This document shows, in pieces, positions 10,087-20,900 of a DNA stretch of 64,000 nucleotides; within the stretch, counting starts at the first letter, position 1; each line of letters begins with the position of its first letter. Source of the DNA: Cafeteria roenbergensis (taxonomy: Eukaryota > Sar > Bigyra > Bicosoecida > Cafeteriaceae). A program made the translations under genes and the position numbers. The notes under the pieces are model-generated. The model was given only the letters and a program-made list of their open reading frames with translations, had not been told where the DNA came from and ran no database searches. The stretch is taken from NCBI GenBank assembly GCA_008330645.1, contig VLTN01000016.1, positions 186,001-250,000 of the forward strand, in the 5' to 3' direction.

Positions 10087-11461
10087 TCAGTTGGTTCTGG
10101 GATCGGCGCCGTCTAGGCGAGACTGCCAACCTGCGGAAGAGGAAGGCAATGAGGTGGCTGTTCCAGGCCCCGATGAAGCCGCAGCGGCAGCGGCTTCCGA
10201 TCCAGCTCCCACGGCCGTGCCGAAGCTCTGTCCCGAGGTGTGGGGAGACATACTTGTCAGGGTGGAACGTTCTGCCATCCGTTCCAGGACAACTCTGGCT
10301 GCGGGGCTGAGAGATGCAAACAACTCCAAGCTTGTGCGATACTGGTCAAGCACTGCATGTGCGTCCGTTGGACAGAGAGGCCGTCTGGTCACTACGGCTT
10401 TCTGGGCGTCCGGGTGGGGTATGAGAAAAAATCCCAGCCGCGTGCGGTCGTCCGCGGACAGATGGAACAGGAGAGCCTTGGCGATGGCGGAGAGCGCCAC
10501 GCCATGCAGCGCGCACCCGTCGGGGTGAAGGGCCTGGAACATTTCAAGCACAGTGATAGCCTGGAAAACGTCCGCTTTGAGAGCCATTTCGACTGCCATT
10601 TGCCGCGGGTCTGTGTCCCGCGGCTCGTGGTCGCCTCCGATCATCGAAGCCAGCAGCGCAGTGTTCGGCCGTTTTGAGCGTAATCCTTCCAGCTGCCGGA
10701 GGCGCTCCTCTTCACGAGCACGCTTCTTCTCCCGCTGTCTGGCCAAGCGAGCTGCTTCAATGGCAGATTGTCCAGCCGCCGCATGCGCAGCACGATCACT
10801 GCCCACCCAGGAGCCGCTGGTCTGGCTTGGCCGTCCAGCCGAAGCCCCAGTGGACGAGCGTGGCGGCACAAGTTCGCCGTCGTCGGAATCAGCACTCGAG
10901 TCGAGCGAAGAGTCGGTTGCGGCTTCGGGCAATGACCAGGGCCCGGAACCTGAAGCAGCGGCCACCAAGTCCTGCTGATGAGATGCTGGGCCCCGAAGCG
11001 GAGGCTGCGCGGTGGCTTCAACCCGCTTCCGGATAGATTCGGATAGTTTCCAGGTGGCAAACGACACCGAACTCCGTCGCGTAGAAAATCAGCAGCTCTT
11101 CGTTCACGGTCATGATCACGTCAGGCTTGCCAGCAGCGCGGCGAGCCTGAGTCGCCGTTGAAGTTTCGGAGGCTTGCTGCTGCGCGACCTTCCATGTAGC
11201 ATTTGCAGCATTGAAGTGACGCTTGAATCGCAGATCAAGGTACTCCGCAGTCACGTGAGGAAGCTTGACATGGTCTGCCACGTACGACCAAACCTGATGC
11301 CTGAGATGAGACGTCACCCTGAGCCGCATGGTAGACTCTTTCACCTTGCCTGGCCGTCGCACGTGAGTGCCCTTTCTCAGGGTGTGGTTGGCTGTGGCAA
11401 TCAGCCCGGGAAGGCGGTCCTTGAACGAGCGCAAAATGTCAAAGAACTGTTCCGCGTCCAT
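10087..11461 (-). CDS. Harbinger second protein (putative DNA-binding accessory factor), exon join unresolved
   Basis: PIF/Harbinger elements carry a second gene, usually a Myb/SANT-like protein that brings the transposase to the ends; this converging gene occupies that position. Two overlapping frames look coding: 11461-11018 (starts ATG, MDAEQFFDILRSFKDRL; basic, helix-rich) and about 11060-10087 (acidic spacer, then a charged helix REKKRAREEERLRQLEGLRS and a helical C-terminus, ALLFHLSADDRTRLGFFLIP). They are in different frames, so an intron or a frameshift must lie near 11060-10970; a weak GTGAAC donor near 11113 with a CAG acceptor near 11000 is one option. An open stretch upstream of 11461 may hold a short first exon. 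I cannot recognise a Myb domain with confidence. Confidence 0.5.
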
Positions 11462-11853
11462 AAAAGGCCGTCCGGGCGCCCCCTGCGCGCCGGGTCAAAC
11501 GAACAGCACAACGCACAACCCCTGCGTAAGCCATGGCGCCTGATTCCTTCGCCTTGGCAGGCGTGCCGCCGCGACGAATGCTGACCTGCGTGAGATGCCT
11601 CGGCGCCATGCGCCATGGAGTGTGACTCAGACTGTGCTACAGCCATGGAGACTGGGGATCACTTGCTTCAGTCGGGCAGCGTTGTTCCTGGGGGTCAAGC
11701 CGCACCCGGTGGCCCGCTTGGGGCGGTTGAGTGCTGCAGCGAACCCGCGGCCGCCAGCTCTGCTGAGTCAATATTCGGACGCAAGCATGTGCTGAATATG
11801 AAAGGAGCGTTTCGAATTCATATTTAAAAAGCATATTCGAAGACCATTCTGGC

Positions 11854-11872
11854 AGAGGTGAGCGGCAGACCC
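11854..11872 (-). repeat. Harbinger right terminal inverted repeat
   Basis: AGAGGTGAGCGGCAGACCC, the exact reverse complement of the left end. Confidence 0.8.
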
Positions 11873-11875
11873 CTG
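11873..11875. repeat. target-site duplication CTG (right)
   Basis: Second copy of the CTG found at 7450-7452. Without the element and one copy, TTC5 and DOCK start codons would be about 200 bp apart. Confidence 0.65.
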
Positions 11876-12011
11876 GGGCGCAACGGCGGCAGAGCACGGC
11901 GTCATCCGACTCGGGCGAGCGCTGCAGCAGCAGCAACCCATTGCTCTCGCACAGCTGGCCGCGGGAGTCGAGCCAACGCGAGCCTGGGCGCCAGCCCTTC
12001 TGCTCGCGGAC

Positions 12012-14917
12012 ATGCTTAGGAGACGGTCGTGGCAGGATGCAGTGCCTGGCGTGGGTGAGCCGCTTGCTTCGCGTTGTTGTAGCAGCTGCCGCAGCAGAGG
12101 GGGAGGGGGGGGCGGATTCTTGAGGGCCCACTGACGGCGTTCCACGCCTGGCGCTTGCGCGCAGAGACGGCAGCGTTTGCGCCCACGGCGCAGCGTTCGC
12201 GCCGCTGCTGTGCGGCAGGCTGCGCCCGAGCCCTGAGGATTGCGTTTCGCTGCTGTGTCCGTGCTTGCTGGGCTGCCTCGTCCATTCCTCCGCCCATTTC
12301 CGCCCTTTCTCCCGCCCCGGGCTGCTCAGCAAACTTCGATTTCGTTCCGTCTGGGGCACAGCAAGTGCGGCTGCGGCGCGGAGACCGCGTGCTGGTGCTC
12401 AAGGAGATTGGCAACGGCTGGGTTCTCGGTCGCAACATCGCGCCAGACATGCCGGCCATCGCCGTGGGACTGATGCCCAGCGGCTTTGTAAAACTCAAAC
12501 AGCGCCTTGCCGCGGGGACACCGGCGCCGCTGGGCACGGGGCCCAGCCCCAAGCCCTCCGCGATACGTCCGCCGTCTGGCACGGACGACGACGGGCTCAG
12601 CGCGAGCCTGGCCGCGTGGAGCGCAGAGCGCAGGGCCCAGCTACGCGCGGGAAATGCTGCCGGCGCGCGGCAGCTCGGGCTGAGCCAGGGCCAGCTGGCC
12701 GAGACCGCCCGGCTGCTGGAGCAGGAGTGGCGCAAGGGCGCCGACGGGCGCATACTGGCCGAGTCGGCAAGCCGGCTGGTCAGGGCAGTGGGAGGGGTCT
12801 CGGGCGCACCCCGCCCTCACAGCGCACGCACTGGCCGCACTGCCGCGCTTTCCGGCAAGGACCTCGAGCGGGCGGCAGAGCTCATTCTGGAAGGACTTCC
12901 GGAAGGATCTGAGGCGGAGGACCTGTCCATGATGGACATGCCTTGCGGAGAGGCAGTGGCCCGAGCCTTGCGGCACTCGGACCTCGGCAGCCGGCCAGCG
13001 GTCGTGGCGGGCTCGGCTGCTGACCTCCAGGCGCAGCTGGCGGTGTTTTCGCAGGCGGCAGGGCTGGCAGAGCCTCACCGCGCCCACGGCGGCCGGTTCA
13101 CCGATGCGCGCCGCAGAGCGCTGCTGGAAAACTCCGCCTTTGTCATCGCAGCTGTGACGGACGCAGCGAGGGCAGCGGCAGGGCGGGTTAGCGCCGCCCT
13201 GGCCTTCTTGGGCTCCGAAGAGGCCGCGTCCATCGACGCCGGCGGCGGCGGCGGCGGCGGAGCCACGCTGCACCGCAGGGGCGGCCACAGCGCCGTGTCA
13301 AACCAGGCTCGGCTCGCCGCTGCGCTCGCTCGCCTGCCGCTCCACGCGCTGCGCGCCGTCACCGCGGCCTCGGCAGGCGGCGCAGCGGCGCCACCCGAGG
13401 GAATGATCCTGCCGCTCCCCGGCCTTGCTGCCGCGGTGGGAGTTCTGCCCCCTGAGCCCCTGGCCGGGGCTGCCGGGGGGGGCGGGGTGGTGGACGTCAA
13501 CCTCCTCACTGGAGCCCTGCACGCCGCTGCCGCAGCCGACGCAGCAGCGAGGGGCGCGGCTGCCGTCGCTGCCATGGGGGCGCAGGCCGCAGCAGGGGTG
13601 CTCTCCGCAGCGGGCGCGCTCCCCGGGCCGCTCCGCTCCCCGGGCCGCTCCCTCCTGGCCCCCGCTGGCCTCCCCGCCTCGCGCCGGCTCACAGTCGACC
13701 TGGTGCTCGACGTCACGTGGGTAGGCATCACAGACCCCGGGGCCGACCCCGTGGAGCTGTACCTGAGCCTGTGGGACTCGCAAGCCAACGCCTCCGTTTC
13801 GCAGGACTGGCTGGTCGTGGCCGGCGGGGATGCCGACGGCGGGCCGCTGGGATCCGCGGCCGCGCCGGGCTCGCAGCGGGCGCCGTGCCAGGCGCGGTTC
13901 AGGGGCGTGCCTGCGTCGCTCATCGAGCCCGGGCGGACCTTCGTCGTCATCTGGGGGTTCCGCGTGGGCGCGCTCAAGGCAGAGGGCAAGGGCACGGCGG
14001 AGGCGCGGCGGCGGCGGCAGGCGGCGGAGGCGGTGGAGGTCGCGGAGGCGGCGGTGGGGGTGGCGGCCGGCACGGCGCCGCCCATGGCTGCTGATGGCGA
14101 CGCAGCCCAGCGCATGGCCCCAAGCGCGCAAACGGACGCGCTGGCAGGCCCGCCCTCGCACCCAGGTGCCGCCGGCAAGACTGGAAGTGCTGCGGATGCT
14201 GCTGACGGTGCCGCTGCCGCGGCTGCTGCTGCGCTTGCCATTCTGGACGGCCGGAATCCCAATTCGCAGTCTGTTTCCCCGGGGAGGGTGGCTCACGCTT
14301 CTCGCTCAGGATCCGCGGAGTCGTCGCGGCCAGCCTCCGTGGCGACAGCGGCGGCAACTGGCGGAGCCCCAGACCCAGCAGCGGCAGCTGTGGGGACGAT
14401 GGCGGACGGGCCGACCGCGGGCGGAGCAGCAAGCGGGCCCCACACGCCGCTGCTCGGCGGCGTCGGTACCGGACATCGCCGGGCTCGGGCCAGCACAGCC
14501 GAGTCGCCCGCTGGCTCAGAGCGCTCCTCCCTGGCCGCAGCCTTCTTGCGGTCAGCCAAGGCCCCCGCGCCAAAGGAGCTCCGCAGATCACGCCGGCCCT
14601 CTGCCATTGCTTCCGAAGGCAAGGAGGAAGGCGCAGCCAGCGCGATTGCGCTCTACCGGCGGCCCGTGGGCTGCGGCGTACTGGCGCTTCCATCGATTCT
14701 CTCGAGGGCAGCGCCTGGCACAGCCGCGACACCAGACCCAATGCTGCTCTACCGCCCTGCTGCGCACGGAGGCGGGGGACGGGCCTCCGGGCCAGCACCA
14801 GGGGCGTCCAAGTCCGGAGCGTCGAGCTCCACCGCGTCGGACTTGCGCTTCTTCGGCCTTCACCGTGCGCTCATTGCCAAGCAGCGAGAGGCGCAGCGGG
14901 TGGCGCAGCAGCAGCGA

Positions 14918-14955
<38 letters not shown>

Positions 14956-17900
14956 ACAATCGCACCAGCTGCACGCGGAGGCGGAGGGCGCAGCAGATGG
15001 CACCAAGGGCAGCGAGGGGCGAGGGGAAGAGACCCGACCGACGGCAGCCTCGGGCCGCAAGGGGTCTGTGGCCCCGGGCGGAGGCAGGGCGGCCGACAGC
15101 CGGACGGGGCTGGCTGCCGGGCTGAGCAGCTCTCATTCCGCGGGCTCGCCGAGTGCGTTTGGCTTCGCCGGTCGATCGACGAGCGAAGCATCCGACAGCG
15201 GGAGAGTCCGGGCTCCCGGGGCGAAGGGTGTGCGGCGAGGCTCGACCATGTCCAGCGCGGGAACTGAAAAGCCTGGCCAGACTGACTTGCACGCGTCGTC
15301 TGCGAGCCAGACCGCGGCCGCGCTCCAAGCAGCCAGCGCGGCGGCGTCCGCGACGGAGGGTTCCTCGCCCCTCTCGAGGGTGCGCCCGCCAGGCTCGCGC
15401 CTGCTTGAAAAGCTAGGCCCGCTCGAGCGCGCCACTGCTGTGCAGGGCGTCGGTCTCCGAATTAGCCTGGCCCAGACGGGCGAGTCGCTGCCGGAGCCGG
15501 GAGGGCCTGGCCGGAAGGCGGGCAGCGGCAGCGGCCTGCCTGGGGCCCGAGCGGCTTTGGGAGCGGCGAGCTCGGGCCCAGTGGCGATGGCTCTGCCCCC
15601 CGACGGCAGCAGGGTGGCCGCTGGCATGAGCAGCCGAGGGCTTTCGCAGACGCAGCCAGGCGTGCCCGAGGACGGGGGCTGGGGCGCCGAAGCGGACGGC
15701 GGCGCCGAGTGGTCGAGCGCGTTGCTCCTGCACACGTCAGCGAAGCACTCTGCAGGTGCCGGCCCGTCGGACGGCGACGGCGAAGGCTGGGGGGCAGGGG
15801 CCTCAGAGAGCGCCACCAAGGCGGGCGTGGCCGCCGCGCTTGCGGGGGCGGCGAGGGCCATGTGCATCTCTGCAGCCGCGGCAGCGCGAGCCGGGACCAG
15901 CGGCTCCACGGGTGCAAGCAGCTCGGGCGGCGGAGGGCCTGTGGGCGCGTCGACCGGTGAGGCCCTTGCCGCCGAGCGGGCCTGGTTGGAGGCGTGCTCT
16001 TGGGGGAGGACGGCTGTCCGGCGCGCCCTGCGAGCTGGCATCATCGGGTCACCAGCCGGGGGGCCGCAGGCCGCTCGCGCAGTGGCCGAGAGCGGGGAGG
16101 CCGGGCCGGCCGACGGCATGCATCCGCAGGACGTGATGAGGGTGGCCGAGGCTTCCGGGCCTGCTGCGTCCTTGCTCGAGGCGGGTGGCGACTTTGCGGT
16201 CGGAATCGTCGCGGACGCCGTCGTGGCTGCGAGCTCGGCCGCCCGGTCTCGCAGCCCGGCTGCCGAGCTTGCACGGGCGTCCCGGCTCCGAGCAGCGGCG
16301 GCGGCGCACGCGGCGGCGGCAGGGTTCGCAGGCCCTGCCCACCTTGGCGCCGCTGCCCCGGGCGGCGACACGGGCCGCAGCACCGTGGTGCTCACGCTGA
16401 CCCGGGGGTCGTTCGCCCAGGACGCCAAGCGGGCCGCGCGCAACATGCAGGTGAGGGTCCGGGTGCTGACCTCGACAGGGAGGCCGCTTCCCGTCATCGC
16501 TCGTGCAGCCAACGGCGCTTCGCCGAGCGACGCGATGCTGGCCAATGGCCGTGCAAGGCTGCCGCAGGCAGACAGCCTCGGCCCCGTGCTGTGCGACGAG
16601 TACCGCACGGCGGTGTTTTACCACACAAACGCGCCCGTGTTCATGGACAAGCTGAGTCTCGTGTTCGACCCCGCGATGGGACACTCGCCGGACGACGCTC
16701 ACGTGCTCCTCTCCTTCTGGCACGCGTCCTCGACTGAGGCCAAGACTCATTGTGTGTCCTTCTCCTTCTTCAGGCTCACGGACGCGGAGGGCGTGGCAGC
16801 GGCGGACGGCTCGCACGAGCTGCTCTGCTTTCGGCCGCTGGCAGGCGTGAGCGGCCCGCCGGGCTCCGACGGCCGGCCAATCGGCCACAACGCCGCTCGC
16901 GCCGCAGCGGCAGTGTACGTTGCCCCGCGTGTGCCTTGTTCGAGGGCCGAGCTGGAGCAGCGATGGCCCGCCTCGGCTTCGATGCCTGCCGCGTTTGCCT
17001 CTTTCGCAGCTGGCGACCTGCCGCAAGATCTGGTCGTCCCCGTCGCCGTGCCAGCGTCGGCGGCAGCCGCAACTGCAGCGAGGCGTGCAGTCAGCCTGCG
17101 CGATCGCCCCAGCGGCTTCGTGCCTCGGCAGCCCGACCGCTCGGGGAGCGCATCGCGGTCGCCGCGCTCTCCGGCCGCCGTCCGGTCGTCGTCCAACCCC
17201 CGACGCGGCAGCAGCGCTGGCGCCAGCGCGGCGAGCCGGCCCAGCAGCAGCGGATTGTCCGGCTCCCCGCTGCAGCTCCGCCCTGACGACTCCTTCATCA
17301 TTCACACCCGCGTCATCTCCAAGTCGCTCACCTCCCTCCCCGCCCTGCACCTGCTGCTGCGGTGGCGAACCGCGGAGAGGCAGCGCCTCTGCGCAGCCCT
17401 GGGCAAACTGCGCCACCTGCCCGCGGCCCGCCTGCTCCCCTGCCTCCACCCGCTCCTCTCGGCCCTCAGCGAGCTCCTCGCCTCGCTTCCAGTGCCATCC
17501 ACGCTCTCCGCCGACAGGGTTTCCGCCCTCGTGGCGAGCCGCAATCCCGCCGAGGCTCGCGCCGCTGCTGCCGGAGCGTCAGTGGAGCCGCTCCTGGCCG
17601 CCCCCTCGCTCTCCCGCGCCGCCTTCTGCCTCCTCTTCCGCGTCCTCTGCGCTGTGCTGGCGTCGGGCCCCTTGCGAGCGGAGGCGTGCGCGTCGCTGGA
17701 CTCCCTCCTGCGACACGACCTCGTCTGTCCGGGAATGCACCGTGTCGTGCTTGCCGCGGTCTGCAACGCCCTCGACACCGTGGCGCTCGCTGCGCTGAGG
17801 GACTCGAGCGCGGCCCTGGGGCAGGACACTGCTGCTGCTGCTGCTGCTACTGCCGGTGCCTCACAGGAGGCCGCTGGCATCCCGCGCCCCGCCCGCCCGC

Positions 17901-20900
17901 ACGTGACGGCTGTGCTCCTCGCCCTGCCGCTGCTCGTGCGCTTCTGGTCGCTCTCGGTGGCGCAGCACCACGCCACACTCATGGCACGGCACCTTCGGGC
18001 GGCTGTGACAGGAGGAGCTGCAGCACGTGCGGACAGCGCCGGGCTCGGCGCCTTCGAGGCCCGCTGCCGCCAGAACGCCCTTGGGCTGCTCTGCCGCCTC
18101 AGGATCGTGGTGTCCCTCAGGGGCCCCGTTTGGCTAGCCCTTCCCCAGAGCCTGGTGCTCCGATCCGCAACAGGAGTGCTGGCAGCGCTGCCTCGCGGCC
18201 TGGTCAGCGTCGCGGAGTCGCGCGCGTTCGTCGTGTCGCTCCTTCGCCACGCCGGGAGCGGGCCCAGCGGAAGCGAGGCAGGGCCCACTGACGGCCTCCC
18301 TGCTTGCGCGCCGCCGTCCGAGAGCCTGCCGCCGCTGCGACGGCGGGCAGGCCCCGGCTTCGACGCGGCAGCGCGCAGCACAGAGCCCGCAGCCGAGCCT
18401 GTGGACGATGCGGCTTCGGCGTATTCCTGGGACAACCAGTGCAACCCGGAGGCAGTCTGGCTCGCCCGCGCTGCGCTGTCAGCGTGCAAGCTCTCGCTGG
18501 CTCGCGAGGCCGCTGGGAGCGCTTGGCTCCTCCCGACGGAGCCCGGAGCAGACGAAGACGACCCGGCGTCGCCAAGCGCCTGCGCCGGCAGTACTCGTCG
18601 TACTCCACAGACGCTTCCGGCCGCATCCGACGAGGATCTGCCACCGTGCGGACCGCGAGAGCTCTGCCGCGAGCTGGTTGCTCAGTGCATCACCCATCTC
18701 AACGCCAGGCATGCGGACCGCGTTCTCGCGTCGGACACCGCGGCGCGGCTGGTTGACTGGGCGCAGCGGAGGCACGCCGTGGCCAACGCCGCTGAGGAAG
18801 CGGCACAGCGAGCCCGAGACGCGGCTGGAGCAGCGCTGGGGTCGTCTCGCGATGCGGCCGTGGAGGCGGCTGCGGCCGCATCTCGCTCGCGCTTGCACGC
18901 TCGACGGGCTCGCGCGTACGCGGATGCAGCGGGCTGGGATGTGTGCCTCATGCTGCCCGAGCTGTCGCGGGCCGCCGCCGCGCTTGCCGACGGCACGCAG
19001 CTGCTCGGAGGGGGGTCCGCGCGAAGCGGCACGAACGGGGCGCTTGCGGTGCGGGGGGCAGGGCAGGCCGGCCTCGACGCTTTCAGCGACAGCGAAGACG
19101 ATGAAGACGACGACGGCGGCAGCGGTTCTTCAGGCGGCAGCAGCAGTACTGGGACCAACAACTCCGGAAGCAGGAGCCCTGGCTTCGGCGCCGTCGCCCA
19201 CGGCGGCTCGGGCGCTGACTCCGGCGACGAACGCGGTGCCGGCGAGCATGCCGAACATGCGCCTCGGGCAGGCCGCACCACGATCGACCAGCGCAAGCCG
19301 CGTCGCCGCGGGAAGGACAGGGGCGAGCAGCAGAGGCAGGCGCCCCGTTCTCGGGCCGCCGCGGGAGGCCGCCATGCCGCGGCCGCACGGGCTATGGGCA
19401 TTGCAGAAGGCGGGGACCGAGACGATCCAATCGACAGCCAATCCGGTCGCCCGCAGCCTCCTGACACGGCCTGGATGTGGCCAGGGCAGTGCCTCGAGGA
19501 CAGCGACGCGGACGTTCTCACAGATGACGAAGCGGCCCTGCCCGCGCCGCAGCCGCTGGCCCCGGGCCCAGCGATCCCTACTGGATCAGCACCTGACGCC
19601 CCTGCCAGCGCGGTCGATCAGGGCAATGGCAGTGACTCCTCGGCCCCAACGGGCACGGAAACGCCAGAGGCGCGGGCAAGCGGACGCGAGTCTCCGACCC
19701 CCGGCCCCCAGGTGCCGAGCCCCGTCGGTCCGGGGTGGGCCTCGCAGCCGGCGTCTCCGCACAAGTCGCGACCAGGAGGGGGACGCCTTACCGGCCCATT
19801 CGGCCGCCAAGGCCGTGCGGCCACGGTTGTGGGCGGCGCAGCGTCCCTGCAGGCGCGCGCTGTGGCGCAGCGGCTGGCCCTAGCTCGCCGCAGGGGGTCG
19901 GCGGAGGATGGCACTGGCGCCCCCAGCCAGGCTTCTCAGCGCCAGCCCGTCGAGCGCTGGGCCCAGATCGCGTCTCGAAATGCCTCCCGCGATGGCGTCT
20001 CTGCAGCGGGGGCCCTCGCGTCGTCAGCAGCACCGCCGCCCTCGCCAAGCCTCAGCCGGCTCCGAAGCGCGGCGTACCAGCCGTCGCCAGCCGCGTGTGC
20101 ACCCGTCCCGGGCTTCTTTGCGGGCGCTGGGGCCTCTCGCAGCCTAGCAGGTGGCTCAAGCGATCGCCTGTCGACACTGGGACCCCCGTCGGTTCCCAGG
20201 AGCGAGGTGGCCGGGGTGCTTGCGCCGCTACGCGAGCCGGCCCAAGCTGCAGCCAGCCAAGCTTCGCTTCCCACGGCCGCGTCAGCGAGGCCTTGCGACT
20301 TGTGGTGGCTCCGCCCTCTGGAGCACAGCGTGGTGGGGCTGGTGGCGCCTGGCCTGCTGGACGCGGGTGTAGCTTCCGAGCTCGCCGGCGCAGGCGCGGC
20401 AGCCGCAGCAGAGGCAAGGTGGATCGCTGAGGCAGCTCGCGTGGGCCCCGGGCAGACGGCAACCGCCGTTGCTGTGGCAGCTGCTGTTGCCGCTGCATCC
20501 ACGTTCGAGGCGCTGCAGGGCCAGGCTCGTGGCCAGCGACTGGCCTGCGCGGCCGAAGCGCTGCCTCCCCTCGGCGTGGTCGAGGTCGCCCTGTGCCCGG
20601 CTTCGGAGCACCTGTGCGCCCGAGCAGCCGCGGCCGTGGCAGGGGCGATCCGACTGGTGCCGCACGGGTCCGGCTTTCCGGCCTTGGTCCGGGCCGTCGC
20701 ACCGACGCAAGCCGGGGCGCTTCGGCTGGGGCGTCGGCTGGCGGCCTCGACGAACCGCCTCCTGGCCCTGCAGCCTCTGGATCCAGGGTGGACTGCGCTC
20801 AATGGCGCCCTTCACAGCGCTGCCGGCATGGTTCTCGCCTGGCTTGCTGACTTGCTGGCCTCCACGCAGCGGCACAGGCCCGTGCTACTGCCGCATGGGC

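Larger units (their letters stand above)
7453..11872. mobile_element. complete PIF/Harbinger DNA transposon (4420 bp)
   Basis: The element starts GGGTCTGCCGCTCACCTCT and ends with the exact reverse complement, flanked by a direct CTG on each side. The terminal identity is 19 bp and then decays, with a further match at GAAAATGG/CAGAATGG. Subterminal regions (7472-7630 and about 11760-11850) are strikingly AT-rich against the GC-rich host. It encodes the two proteins usual for the superfamily: a DDE transposase (plus, 7631-9828) and a second converging protein (minus, 10087-11461). Reading frames look intact, so it may be recent or active. The insertion lies in the short spacer between the TTC5 and DOCK start codons. 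Confidence 0.8.

Noticed and set aside
12155-12329. Upstream extension of the DOCK frame starting at TTG
   Set aside because: No ATG, no SH3 content, and the sequence behaves as intron; the 43-bp exon model explains the start.
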